A stretch of 64,000 nt of DNA from Benincasa hispida (taxonomy: Eukaryota; Streptophyta; Magnoliopsida; Cucurbitales; Cucurbitaceae), in NCBI RefSeq assembly GCF_009727055.1, contig NC_052350.1, forward strand, positions 26,786,866-26,850,865, in the 5' to 3' direction. Both the position numbers and the translations under genes were made by a program. A model generated the notes under the pieces. It worked only from the letters and a program-made list of their open reading frames with translations, made no database searches and was not told the DNA's origin. Shown in pieces: positions 1-12,741 of this stretch. Each line of letters starts with the position of its first letter. Position 1 is the first letter of the stretch.

Positions 1-519
1 TTTTTTTTAGTTTTTTTTTTTTTTTTTTTTGAATTTTAATTTGTGCATTATTTTACTAACTAATTGATTCGAAGGAAAAGTTAGATGTTTTCATGCGACG
101 AAGAAAGAATAAGGTTTTGAAAAGTTAGTGTCACTTGGCAATGGCATTTTTAATGACCCTTCAAATGGATTGTTTATGATTGTTGTGCATTTGGAGTTGA
201 TGTTATTGTCATGAAATCGTATGATGGGAATGGAGAGGTCCTTTCCTTGATTAAGCAACCAAAAAATTACAAATATACATCAAATTTTCCCAACTTCTGA
301 GTAACGAATTTTATAAATCAAATCCTTTTACCGTGGAGAGCTATACTTGATATGTACAATTTTTATTAAAAAAATATATATAGATGTATGCCATGCTGCT
401 ATTTTGGAATTAAAATGAATTTGTAGTATTGTATATATTTACATTTATCCATGATAATTTTTATGCACAATCAAATAATCTCGAAGAGTAATTTCATCTC
501 AAATACTACATTACATAAT

Positions 520-1300
520 ACATAAATACTATCAGTGATATTCTTTACATTAATAACAATAGACAGATATAACTGACAAGAGATATCAATGATATCCTTT
601 ATGACTATCAATGTAGAAGGATATCATTTTATACCTATATGCATCAATAACGACATACAAACACACTACATGTATCAACAAATTAACTAATCAAAAGACC
701 CCGATTTTTACTAACAAGTATAACATGATATCAAATTCAAACAATAAAAAACATAAAAATATTACCATTGATAGAAACATATTAACAATAACTACTAGTT
801 GGCTATCATTGATAGAAACATATCAGTAATAACAACAGATAGCTCATTTCTTGAATTGAAAGCTATAATAATTGCAACACTAGTAACAGCTATCAATGAT
901 AGTAACTGGATAGCACATTTCTCGAATTGAAAGCTATCACGATAGCAGCTATCAATTGTTATTACTAATAGTAGTTATCAACGATATTCATCGATAATAG
1001 CATCACTGATAGCAAATGATAATAGCATTAGTCATAGCAACCGATTAGATATTTCTTAAATTGAAAGTTATCTTTGAAGCAGTATTACAGATTGCAACTA
1101 TCAATGATAACAACTAATACCACACTTCTCAAATTGAAAGTTATCACTGATAGCAACTAATAATAATAGTAACTAATAGCACACTTTTCAAATCGAAAAA
1201 CTACCACTAATAGCAACTATTAGTAATAGCTACTGATAGCAGTTATCAGTGATAGTCACTTATCACTTCTCAAATTGAAATCTATCAGTGAAAGCTTTCA
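520..1300. repeat. CTATCA/TGATAG degenerate short-repeat array
   Basis: Many near-palindromic units of the form CTATCAnTGATAG, plus TAGCAACTAT-like variants, are spaced irregularly across this stretch. The same array recurs at about 5730-6560 in the second copy of the duplication. It has no coding capacity. Similar GATAGA arrays occur at 16400-17020 and 18240-19260. Confidence 0.7.
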
Positions 1301-2132
1301 ATTTGAAAAAAGAATCAGCACACAAAATGGTGGTTGGGTATAAAATTTTTAGTCTTTTACTGTTTTTATTTTTATACATACAGTTGTTTTATCTTTATAC
1401 TATATATTCTATTATTTTGGACTTGAATTCCATTTATATAATACATAGAACTTGAAACTTTTAGCCACTGGAACTTTTTTTTTAATTGCTTTTGTGAAAG
1501 AAAGAAAAAAAAAAGTGAATCAAATGAAAAACCAGTTAGCATTATTTGTTAATACTCGGTAGTATTTACAGTCTACTTTATTAAAGTGAATTGTGCACTT
1601 GGGTCCAATGAGAATGGAAAGTGGTTCCCAACGCAAGAGATGAAGCATGAGCAACTCTAACAATTTTGCATAAGATTCTAAATAAAAAAAAGCACAAATG
1701 AATAAACTAAATGAGAGATTAGGAGACTACATAGGGTATATACAACTTAAATTACATAGTAATGATGAAAGGGAAAATTACGAAAACCATCCTGTGATAG
1801 TTGTAATTATACCATCAAATTTTTATTTATAAAAGTTAGGCTCCTAAATTTTTATAATTATTAAAATTGAACCCCCAATTTTACAATAATGGTAAAAATT
1901 GGACTCATAAAGGATAAAAATTAAACCCTTAAATTTATACAATTTTGTAAGTTTGAAGGTCTAACCTGATAAGACTTTTAAGTGTTTAAACTTATATTAG
2001 TTTGGGGCTTAATTTCTAAAATTGAAAGTCAATTTCTCACCAACGTGTATTTTACATGATCCACCAAATGTCACTATTTATAGGCAAATTGGCAACTACA
2101 AGGTAGATTACAGGGACATTAATGGTGTGTTG

Positions 2133-2960
2133 GCTTTTTTGCCCTTAACCTCAAATTAATTAATTTTAATTAACTAATTAATTAATTAATATTTTGATGA
2201 TAAAAACTTGCTTTTATTATTGACAATTTAAATGTTTTGAAGTGTCTATTGCGTAGAGCTCGGAATAACGATTTCAACACAATTAAAATGGCCTAAATCA
2301 GAGCTCAAACAAAGAAGATATAGGCAAAACAAGTTTAATGGAAAAATCGAGAGCTAATGACATGGCATAAGTTTTCTCATCATAGTGGGCAAATTGGAAG
2401 GTGTCACTTGGAGGAATGGATGAGTGACACATGGTGGACTTTTGATTTTTAGATTGTTTTTTTTTTAAAAAAAATTAAATGAAAATAAATTTAATATTAT
2501 TTTATGTTTTTGTCTAACAACTAGTTTTGGACATATGGTGCTCATGTGCTTTTTATTGGGTTTTAAAAGAAATTATTTTAAAAGATATATATTATTATAT
2601 CATTTTTTGTTTGTATCTAAGGGCTAGTTGGGTTCAAAATCTTCACCATTGATTTTTCTTTTCTAAGATCCAATGACCCTCATTAATGTGGTTTTCAATA
2701 TTTTTTCTTCTCTAAATTAACATAACAATTTTTATCATTTTCAATCCTCCATAACTCATTAAGTCATCATTGTTGCTCTCTCACAAAGCTTCAATTTTCT
2801 TCTTTTTCATCTTCTTCGCGAGAGATATTTTATATTGTAAGGATTGATTCATTGAGTGCTACAACTTACATCCACTCTATTGAGAGAATTGTAATTGTGT
2901 CCTTTATTTTTACAAATATTTTGTAAGGGTTGTTCTTGATCCTGAAAAAAGAATTGTTGC
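2133..2960 (+). mobile_element. LTR fragment of the gag-only retrotransposon family
   Basis: The sequence starts TGTTGGC and matches the first 850 or so bases of the LTRs at 7454 and 12742. It is cut at the hAT-type MITE starting at 2961 and does not resume after the breakpoint near 3190. It is best read as part of the duplicated block rather than an independent insertion. Confidence 0.75.
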
Positions 2961-3190
2961 TAGGTGTGTACATCAGTCGGTCGGTGTCAAAAATAGAGTG
3001 TGAAATTCGCCCGACCATTCATTTTTTTATGAAAAAATTTAAATAAATCATGTAATGAGTTTGAAAATGAGGCAACATAAAAATAATAATAAATCAATAC
3101 TAAAATAGTAGGCTTGGGCTTGGGTTGGTGGTAATGGGCTTGCTTTTATATTTAGTTTTTTTTTTAAAAAAAAAATATATATATATATTA
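2961..3190. mobile_element. hAT-type MITE, truncated copy
   Basis: Begins TAGGTGTGTACATCAG directly after ATTGTTGC and matches the complete MITE at 8308-8693. The 3' half is missing because the duplication ends inside it. Confidence 0.6.
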
Positions 3191-4140
3191 AATAAATAGA
3201 TGTAATTAGAGAATTAAAAAAATGTAAGGGGAGAGATAGTTGTTGTGACTGAAAAAATTGGATTGATATATATTGTAGGTTTAGAAAATATTTATGGAAA
3301 TATTGTAGTTTTAAGTATTTATAAAAATATTGTAGTAGTGATGATTTAATTAGTCGAGTGTTCAACACTCGATCACTTACTTTTTTTTCTTTTTTTTTTT
3401 TTTATGGTCCTTGTATTTATTTATGGTTGTGTGTTTAGTGTTTTTTCTTTCTTTCTATTTTTGGTTTTTCTTTAATTTTTTTTCTATCTTAGTGTTGTGA
3501 GGCTAAATGTATTTATAGTGGATTTTGTGTATATAGCCAATCCACAAAATTCAATTGAATTTAATAAAACTCTTTATCTCTTATTTTACAGGTGAGGGTT
3601 AACACTCAACCAATTTTTTCTTTCTATTTTTAGTGGACCTTATTTTTCCTTTCCCTTTTTTCAATAGAAAAAACATATTTTATAAAAATTACCATTCTAT
3701 TTTTTTAATAATAAAAAAATATTTTTTTATTAATAATAAGATAGAATGGTAGTTGGTTTGATTTTGTCGGTTTTGGGACCAACCCAAAATCGAACCAAAT
3801 CAATGATTTTATAAAGGAATGATCCAAACCAATATCCAATAAAGAACAAAACAATGAATTGTTTTTTATTTTGTTCAGTTTATTATCGATTCGATTCTCG
3901 ATTAAAACCATTCTATCTTTACGAGACATTATAGAAAATAACAAATTCTCAATCATTTTTCTGTCATACTTAAAATATTCTTCATAACAAAAAAAAAATA
4001 ATAAAATGTCTATATTAATGCAATAATTTAATGTTTTATATTCATTTAAAAATAATAATTAAAAAAATCAATGTGTATATCCCACAAGGTGGACGTTGTC
4101 GATCTCGAACTGATTATTGTAATATTACAACTTTTGGAAG
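3190..4140. mobile_element. Fragment of a MULE end related to the 24.3-30.2 kb element
   Basis: At 3250-3372 there are tandem ATATTGTAG-type segments followed by a palindrome with 9-bp arms (TCGAGTGTTCAACACTCGA, 3354-3372). The same layout, with a close variant of the palindrome, lies near the outer end of the MULE-like unit at about 29978. At 4060-4130 a stretch around CCCACAAGGTGGACGT matches 24677-24715, the tail of the plant-mobile-domain pseudogene. This supports a degraded relative of that unit. No open frame of interest is present. Confidence 0.4.
3691..3750. repeat. Perfect-arm hairpin, AT-rich
   Basis: ACCATTCTAT at 3691-3700 is answered by ATAGAATGGT at 3741-3750, with mostly complementary T/A-rich sequence between. 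The result is a nearly continuous 60-base inverted repeat. It could be a small inverted-repeat element or a palindrome inside the surrounding MULE fragment. Confidence 0.6.
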
Positions 4141-5185
4141 CGTAGGAATATTTTTTAAACAAAAATAAAAGTTGAAGGGTATATGTTATTATTTAGCCTA
4201 TTATTATACAAAGGGTAGTTGTTATGGTAATATTTTAAAAAGATTGCAAATATAGAAAAATGGTTCTAATATCCTGATTTATTTTAGAATTATTCCGCTT
4301 ATACCCTTGTCAACGAAGAAGAATGATACCACCTCTTCCTTTTTTTCCCACACCAAACCCACATTCTACTGCTGGTATATAATTTTCCTAATTTCTAGAT
4401 CTTTCAACTTCATATATAATATTACTTATTAATTAATCCAATCCTTTTCTTTGCTCAAAGCCGCACGTGCGACTTTTTCTAATCGTCACAGATATGAATC
4501 CCAAATCTTCAAGGTCGGGAGTTATAACTAGTACGTTTTTCTAACATGTATTATCTAATTATTTACTTTTTCATTTCTCTTTATATTTTGTTTCTTAGAT
4601 ATAATTTTCTTTTAATTAAAAAATAACTTGAATCAACTAGTCTCTATACTATTTTAGAATTTGTCACAATTTAGTTTCTATTATAAAAATTTCATTAACG
4701 TTAGGTGTCAAAATTTATTAACAGCTTAGTTGTTTATAAAAATATTTGATTCTTAATTAGTTTATCTATTTGTATGTGTTATTAGATCTTACATATGCAC
4801 TATGTTGTTATTTATTAAAATTTCAAAACAAGATTACTTTTTTTTTTAAAAAAAAAAAAGACTAATTTATTATTAGAAACTAAAAGTATAAAAACTATTT
4901 TAGGGATAGTGTTTTATTTTTTGATGGGACAGGAAATTAGCTCTCCATCCCAATGAAGATGGAAAACAAAATGGTACTAATCATATTTTCCTCTATTTGA
5001 TAAAAGCTTATCAACCCAACACTACTTTTTCGAGGTTCATGTTAGTATTTACATTTCTTGTTTACGACACTCTGAAAGATCAATACATGACACTCCAAGG
5101 TAATCAAACTATTTAAACTACTCTTAACACGTTTTTAATTTTTTGTTAGGGTTCTTTTATTTCTTTTCTTATATTTTGTTTTTTT
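4140..5185. other. Unique spacer between the repeat copies, no gene recognised
   Basis: AT-rich sequence. The only ordered feature is a promoter-like layout: a TATATAA at 4376-4382, a CGCACGTGCG palindrome (G-box core CACGTG) at 4462-4471, and an ATG at 4494 opening a 16-codon frame. I cannot connect this to any downstream exon, so I do not call a gene. Confidence 0.4.
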
Positions 5186-8100
5186 GAATTTTAATTTGTG
5201 CATTATTTTACTAACTAAATTGATCGAAGAAAAGTTTTAGATGTTTATCATGCGACGAAGAAAAGGAATAAGGGTTTTTGAAAAGTTAGTCCTCACTTAA
5301 CACTTTTAATGACGCTTCACAATGCCGTCAATTGGTGATGATTGTTGTGCTTTGGAGTTTGACGTTTATTGTTATGAAACTTTATGAAATCGTATGATGG
5401 GAATGCGAGAGGTCCATTTCCTTGATAAAGCAACCAAAAAATTACAAATATACATCAAATTTTTCCCAACTTCTTTGAGTAACGAATAGTTTTATAAATC
5501 AAATCCTTTTAACCGTGGAGAGCTATACTGATATAGATACAATTTTATTAAAAAAATATAATATAAGATGTATGCCATGCTGCTATTTTGGAATTGTAAA
5601 AATGAATTTTAGTATTGTATATATTTACATTTATCCATGATAATTTTTATGCATCAATCAAATAATCTGCGAAGAGTAAATTTCATCTCAAATACTACAT
5701 TTACATAATACATAAATTACTATCAGTGATATTCTTTACAATTAATAACAATAGAACAGAATAACTGACAAGAGAATCAATGATACCTTTTATGACTTCA
5801 ATGTAGAAAGGATATCATTTATACCTATATGCAATCTCAATAACACATTACATGAAGGACACACTACATGTATCAAACAAATTAACTAATCAAAAGACCC
5901 CGATTTACATGATATCAAATTCAAACAATAAAAAAGCATAAAAATATTACTCATGATAGAACATATTAACAATAACTACTATTGGCTATCATTGATAGAA
6001 AACATATCAGTAATAACAACATGATAGCTCAATTTCTTGAATTGAAAGCTATAATCAAATTGCCAACCACTAGTAACACTATCAATGATAGTAAAACTGG
6101 GGAATAGCCACAATTTCTCGAATTGAAAGCTATCACGGATTAGCAGCTATCAATTGTTAATTACTAATAGTAGTTATCCAACCCGATATTTCATCCTGAT
6201 TTAATAGCATCACTGATTTAGCAAATAAAATAAGCGATTAGTCATAGCCAAGCCGGAATTTAGATATTTCCTTTAAAACTTGAAGTTATCTTTGAAGCCA
6301 GTGAGTTAATAGCAAGATGCAACTATTCCAAGATAACAACCTAATACCACCACTTCTCAAATTGAAAGTATCACTGATAGCAAACTAATAATGAAATGGC
6401 TAACTAATAGCACACTATTCGAAAATCCCGAGAAAAAACTACCGACTAATCTAGCAAACTATTTTAGTAATAGCTAACTGATATGCCCCAGTTTATCCGT
6501 AGGATAGGTCACTTACTCACTTCGTTCAAATTTTGAAAATCTATACAGTGAAAGCTTTCAATTTGGAAAAAAAAAGAATATCAGCACACCAAAAATGGGT
6601 GGTTGGGTATAAAATTTAGTCTTTTACTGTTTTATTTTTATACATACAGTGTTTTATTCTTTATACGTGTATAATTCTATTATTTTGGACTTGAATGCGC
6701 ATTATATAATAACATAGAACTTGAAACTTTTAGCCACTTGGAACCCCTTTTTTTTTTTTAAATTGCTTTGTGAAAGAAAGAAAAAAAAATGTGAATCAAA
6801 TGAAAAACCAGTTAGGCATTATTTGATTAATACTCGGTAGTATTTACAGTCTACAATTTATTAAAGGTGAAATGGCCAACTTGGCGTCCAATGAGAATGG
6901 AAAGTGCATGTGGTCCCCAACGCAAGCAGATGAAGCTATGTGAAGCAACTCTAACATTGTTGCAATTAAAGATTCCTAGAATAAAAAAGCACAAAATGAA
7001 TAAACTAAATGAAGATTAGGAAGACTACATAGGGGTAATACAACTTAAATTACATAGTAATAATGATGAAAGGGAAGAAATAACGAAAACCATCCTGCTG
7101 ATAGTGGTAAATTATACCATCAAAATTTTTATTATAAAAGTTATTTAGGCTCCTAAAATTTTGTATAATTATTAGAAATGAACCCCCAAATACAATAATG
7201 CGTTAAAAAGTTGCGACTCATAAAGGAATAAAAATTGAAAACCCTTAAAATTATATACCAATTTTTGTAAGTATGAAGCGTCTAACCTGATAAGACTTTT
7301 AAGTGTTTAAACTTATATTAGTTGGGGCTAATTTCTAAAAAGTTGAAAGTCCAATTTCTCACCAACGTCGTATTACATGATCCAACAAATTGTCACTATT
7401 TATTAGGCAAATGGCAACTACAAGGCTAGATTACAACGAGCCTAATACTGGTGTGTTGAGCTTTGTCTGTGCACCTTAACCTCAAATTAATTAATTTTAA
7501 TAAACTAATAATTAAATTAATATTTTGATTGATAAAACTTGCTTTTATCTGAATTTAAATTTTTATAGGTGTCTATTGGTAGAGCTCGAATAAACGATTT
7601 CAACACAATTTAAAATGGTCCTCAAATCAGAGCTCAAACAAAAGAAGATATAGGCAAAACAAGTTAAATGGAAAAATCGAGAGCTAATGAATGTGGCTAT
7701 AAGTTTTCTTCATCATAGTGGGCAAATTGGAAGGTGATCACTTGGAAGGAAGGGATGAGTGACACATGGTGGACTTTTGATTTTTAGATTGTTTTTTTTT
7801 TTTAAAAAAAAATAATTATAAAATAAATAATAATATTATTTTATGTTTGGATCTACAACTAGTTTGGACATATGGTGCTCATGTCTTTTTTTATTGGTTT
7901 TAAAAGAAATTATTTTAAAACAGATATATATTATTTATCATACATTTTTTGTTTGTATTAAGGGCTAGTTGGGTTCAAATCTTCACCATTGATTTTTCTT
8001 TTCTAAGAATCCAATGACCCCTCATTAATGTGGTTTTCAATATTTTTCTTCTCTAATAAATAAACAAATTTTTATCCAATTTTCAAATCCTCCATAACTC

Positions 8101-8558
8101 ATTAAGTCATCATTGTTGCTCTCTCTCTCCAAAGCTGTCATTATTTCTTCTTTCATCTTCTTCGCGAAGAGAATATTTATATTGTAAGGATTGATTCATT
8201 GAGTGCTACAACTACATCCACTCTATTGAGAGATTCGTTAATTGTGTCCTTTATTTTTACAAATATTTTGTAAGGGTTTCTCTTGATCCTGAAAAAGAAT
8301 TGTTGCTTAGGTGTGCTACATCAGTCGGTCGGGGTGGTCAAAATAGAGTGTGAAATTTCGCACCGACCATTCCATTTTTTAATGAAAAAATTTAAAATAA
8401 ATCAATTGTAATGAGTTTTGAAAATAAGGGCAACTAAGAAATAATAATAAATCCAATACTAAAATAGTAGCACTTGGGCTTGGTGTTTGGTGTAATGGGC
8501 TGCTTTGTATTTAATTTAGTTTTTTTTTTTAAAAAAAAAATAATATTATATATTATAT
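5186..8558. repeat. Direct repeat, right copy with many small insertions
   Basis: Collinear with 31-3190 but about 200 bases longer, with extra single bases scattered throughout. Examples are the AATAGCCACAATTTC region near 6110 and the area around 6180-6480. The pattern fits unpolished long-read consensus better than evolution, because insertions dominate and fall everywhere. The copy runs on without a break into the rest of the 5' LTR of the element at 7454-14152. Confidence 0.8.
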
Positions 8559-9241
8559 ACTTTGTTGTGGATACGGATCGAAGATCACGTATTTTCAAAT
8601 TTTTTTTTTTTAGGAAAATCGAAAACCAACCAACCGACCCCTAGCCTTGACCGACCGACCTTAATTTTTTGGTTGGTTTGATGTATACCCCTGGTTGTTA
8701 TAATGGTTTGATCCACAACCGTGGAAAGGATCGGGTTCCTTCTTGCTCCCAGAAAAAGAACATTGTAGCTGTTCAACTCTAAGCCATGAAAAGAATCAAG
8801 TTCGTAGTGACATACCCAAGAAGAGCTTAGGAGGTGGATGTAGGCCGGTTGTGTCAAACCACTATAAAATTCTTGGTGTCAATTTCTCTATCAATCTCCT
8901 CTTTAATTTTGCAATTAATTTGTTATTATATTTTATTGCTTGAAATTAATTGAATTTTTGTTCTTGAAATTAATTGTTCGTATTGGATTATTTTGATTGG
9001 TTGTTCTTGAGTTTCTACCTCCATTATCAATCTTGTTATGAGAACCAATTTGGGTACTTTAAAGTATATTATTAACTTCTGGATTGTTTTGAGTTGAATT
9101 ATTTTGCATGAAGTTATTGTTTAAATTACTCGTTAGCAAAAAGTTTGTTAGTTAATTTAATTGGGCCCACATTAATAAAAAGTTTTCATTAAGTTAAATA
9201 AACTCTATTCACCCTTCTAATGTTGTTATACCAATCAAACA
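7454..9241 (+). repeat. 5' LTR (contains a hAT-type MITE)
   Basis: Starts TGTTGAG and ends CAAACA one base before the primer-binding site. It is 1788 bases long against 1411 for the 3' LTR. Almost all the difference is the 386-base MITE at 8308-8693. Without it the LTR is about 1394 bases and aligns with 12742-14152 throughout. Confidence 0.8.
8308..8693. mobile_element. hAT-type MITE inserted in the 5' LTR
   Basis: 386 bases with imperfect terminal inverted repeats: TAGGTGTGCTACATCA on the left, and the inverse of TGATGTATACCCCTG on the right. It is flanked by 8-base sites ATTGTTGC (as in the cleaner left copy) and GTTGTTAT. The 3' LTR shows the empty site GTTGTTGCAACGG. Eight-base duplications and TAGGGGTGTACA-like ends are typical of hAT elements. 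The insertion postdates formation of the two LTRs. Confidence 0.65.
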
Positions 9242-9242
9242 G

Positions 9243-9256
9243 TTGGTATCAGAGTC
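9243..9256 (+). other. Primer-binding site, initiator Met-tRNA type
   Basis: TTGGTATCAGAGTC follows the 5' LTR end by one base. It matches the TGGTATCAGAGC complement of the 3' end of plant initiator methionine tRNA, the usual Copia primer. Confidence 0.85.
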
Positions 9257-9442
9257 TGTTGCTCTCTTATTTGTGATATAAATTTTCATAAATTATTTTA
9301 TATTGATATCCATTGTTTAAGTAACTCCTACAATTAGTATCTAGCTCTTGTACGTAAATTATTTTTCAAATATTGTTTTGGTACTTGAAGTATCTTATTG
9401 ATATTTTGAAAAATTATTTGAAAGCTTAATTGCTAGAGTCTT

Positions 9443-11211
9443 ATGGCAACTTTAAAAAATCATTTTGTTGTTAGATCCCTCTTCTTTGATGGAAATAGAA
9501 ATTATGATGTATGGAAAAATAGAATGAAAATATTTATGCTTGCTATGGATTTAAATGTTTTGTATGTTTGTGAGCATTATTTAACTAAATTGGAATTGAA
9601 CAATGAATTACTTACATTTAATGCTAAAAACATAAATATTATATGTTTTGCATTAGAGAGACAAATATGTGATAAAATATTAGATTTTGAATATGCATAT
9701 GATATTTGGAATTTTCTTGCAACATGTTTAGTTTATAAAATTCTCCTTGTACTACTAATGTTTTATTTGATGTAAATGAGAATTATAATTCTAATAGTCA
9801 AAAAAAGTTTCATGAAGTGATAAACGAAAAATGTGATGAGTCTTCTTTATGTTTGATGGCCCATTCGAAATATGACCTATTGATGAGACCGACGAAGATG
9901 ATGTAAGTCGCAAATCTCTATCTGATGATGAACTATATGATGCATTTGTAAGTATGCAACATGATTTAGAAAAAGTTAGCTCTAAATATCTAAAACTTTC
10001 AAAGAAGTTTAAGACATTATCTATTGAAAATAAATCTTTGATAGATGAAAATACATGTTTGAAAAATACAACAACTAGTGATGTTTTGCATGATGATAAC
10101 TTTTGTGGTGATGAGAAATGTGACTTCAATGATAGAACTAAGTTTCTTGAAATTGAAACGGTGAGCTCAAATCTTTAACATGTGAAATAAATGTTGAATC
10201 GAATGATTTGAGGAATGTAAATGAGAAAAATGAATATTGTTCTTTGGAATTGAAAGATGAAATTACTAGTTTGAAAGATAAAATTCTTATTTTGGAAGAT
10301 AACAATACATCTTTAGAAAAAAATAAATTTTCACTAGTTGACAAAATTAAATTTCTTGAATGCGATATTCATGAGAAAAATGACCTTTTGCATATGCTTA
10401 AAGAGAAAGAATTGCTTGCTAATAGAGAGCTTACAATTGCAAAAGAGTCCATAAAGAAATTCACTATGTGCACAAAAATTAGATAAAATTATTGACTTGA
10501 ATAAACCTTTGAATGATAAAAGGCGGTTAAGCCATGTGAATAAAAAGTCTTCATCTACTTCTAAGAGTATTACTTTTGTTAAGACCACCTCCTCTATGTC
10601 CCAAATGTCTTATTTGATGTATCTAATTTTATTGAAACTAAATTTGTGCCAAAGCATGAAAATTTTAGAAACATTCATGAAAAATCAAATTCTATGCCTA
10701 AACAAATTCATGTTAGACCAAAATGTACTCATAATGTGATTTTTATGTCTAAGCATGAAAAAAGTAGATCTATGCTTGAAAAAGGTAGATCTATGCATGA
10801 AAAATCAAATTTTGTGCCTAAACATTTTCGTGAAAAATCTAAATGTATGCAAAGTGTTAAATTTGTACCTAAACATGTAAATGCTGGAGATTTACATGCA
10901 AAATCAAAATTTGTGCAACTTATCATTTTTGTGGAGTTAAATGTCATATTAGACAAGATTGTTTTAAATTGAAAAATGCTCCTAGAAAGAATTTCTTGAA
11001 TAGAAATAAGGTGCAAAATCAATTAGTTAAAAAGAAATTTTTGCCTAATGTTGAATGTTGTTCTTGTGGCAAAATTGGTCATAAAATTGATACTTGTTAT
11101 TTACAAAGAATGAATCCTAGTAATATTAGAATTAAATTTAAATGTGTTTCAAAGTTTTTGCTCACTAACAATGAAGGACCTAAGAAATGGGTATCAAATT
11201 TTTTTGGTTGA
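9443..11211 (+). pseudogene. Copia gag, internally deleted and frameshifted
   Basis: The capsid/nucleocapsid protein of the gag-only element. The frame opens at 9443 with an N-terminal gag (DUF4219/UBN2-like) start (SLFFDGNRNYDVWKNRMK). It follows the family to about 9730, then jumps: roughly 130 residues of the usual UBN2 region are missing and the frame shifts. A long lysine/glutamate-rich coiled coil follows in pieces (9954-10178, 10188-10486). Next come PKHEKS/MHEKS-like repeats at 10646-10900. Two zinc-knuckle sites end the region. The first (about 10931-10972, YHFCGVKCHIRQDC) has lost its first Cys. The second (about 11059-11100, CCSCGKIGHKIDTC) fits CX2CX4HX4C. The frame ends at GPKKWV, where the normal gag-pol would enter protease. 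A functional protein is unlikely. Confidence 0.8.
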
Positions 11212-12741
11212 GCTTTCTTTGTAGGTGTGATTTCAAGAAGCAATTGGTTGCTTAGACTTCAAATTAAAAATTAATTCAAATTGGAGCAACTAAATAGCTT
11301 GCTTGAATCCAACGATGGAAAATAGCTCATTTGGTAACATTTATGTTTTTTCTTGAGATAATTATTCTTTTGGTTTATTTATGGAAATTATATCTCTCGA
11401 ATAGTTTTGATTAGTTAAAATTTGAGATCTTGTGAAATATTTTGATTATTGGTTTTAATGCCATGAGAAACGATTGTATATCTATCTATTGGGCACTTGT
11501 CCTTATTGCTTATGATTTGGCTTTTTAGAAAATTAGATGCTTGCTCTATCCATGTGTTTTTTGAAAAGTTTTAAGTAAAAGGATATTGAGTCTTGCAATA
11601 AATTTTTCGTTGTTTTGATGATTGATTTATCTTGTTTATGCTCTTGGATATGGAATGGATTAATTGCTTTTTGAACACGAATTATACATATTTTATGGCT
11701 TAAATTGTTGAATGAATGTTATTTTGAATTGATATTAGTCTTGTTGAAAAGGATATGATTGTATGGTTGTTTGGAAGATTTGTTAAATTCCTTTTCATAG
11801 GGAAAGTATATATGAAATTAATTTATATTCTTGAACCCTTTGAAATTTTTGTTCAGAATTGGTGTAATGCTTTATTATATTGATACCATGCTTACATTTG
11901 ATCGATAATGTATTCTCTTTTTTGGTGATACTGAATTTTCTAAAATAAATTTGCTATTATTTGGTATCATTATTTGTTTTTCACAATTGGTGTTTATGTT
12001 ATAATATTTGATATTTTGATACTTCTATTGCTTGATTTTTTTTGTTTACTTGAATAATTTATCTCCTTGGTTTTAATTGATATTTCTTATTAGAAGGAGA
12101 GTGCTTGGTTGTAGGGGAGTTATAAAACTTTTTTATATGAATGTCATATTTGAATAAAATTGTTTCCCATATTGCAATACTAGTTTGTACCCCTCTTATG
12201 CATATTGTTCATTATTTTAGGGGGAGTTATTGTATTTTGAGTAAAAATTTGTCTTGAGAATTTATTTGATATATCTACTCTCAAGTTGAATTATTTGATA
12301 AATGTCCTTTTATCGTTTATTAAGGGGGTGCTCAATTGATTTCAAAAAGGGGAGAAATTTGTAAAATTGGTCAAAATAGAATTAGCTTGAGCTTGGTTGA
12401 TTCTTTATGATGCCTCTTGAATTTACATGTTGTTTGTTATGTTTCTTTTTAGAAGACATGTTGATAGGAGAACAAATATGCAAAATTATGTGTTCATGTT
12501 TTTTTTTTTAAAAAAATTCTCATGTCTTTATGTTATTTTTCGTAATTATCCTTTTTTGATTGATTCCAAAAGGGGGCGAGGTAATAAGAAAAATGAAAGC
12601 ATGTTGTTATTGAATATATTCTTTGTGTTCAAGTGTATTGACATTATGTGTGTTGATTGTGATTTAAGTTCATATTTCATATCATACACCTATTTAGATT
12701 TCATTTTTTTTATTTGTTTGTCATCATAAAAAATGGGAGAT
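11212..12741 (+). other. Non-coding internal region in place of pol
   Basis: T-rich, with no Copia pol motif in any frame. Guanine-rich purine tracts occur near 12218, 12322, 12344 and 12570. ATGGGAGAT ends at the 3' LTR and is the probable polypurine tract. The 100-codon frame at 12427-12729 has no recognisable domain, and I treat it as chance. Confidence 0.65.

Larger units (their letters stand above)
1..3190. repeat. Direct repeat, left copy (from about 31)
   Basis: From about base 31 this stretch matches 5186-8558 in the same order and orientation. It contains an AT-rich part, a CTATCA short-repeat array, the start of an LTR, and the first part of a hAT-type MITE. Similarity stops at about 3190, inside a T/A/AT simple sequence in the middle of the MITE. 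The right copy continues naturally through the rest of the MITE and LTR, so the left copy is the displaced or truncated one. The right copy is about 200 bases longer through scattered one- and two-base insertions. No gene is visible in 1-2130. Confidence 0.85.
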
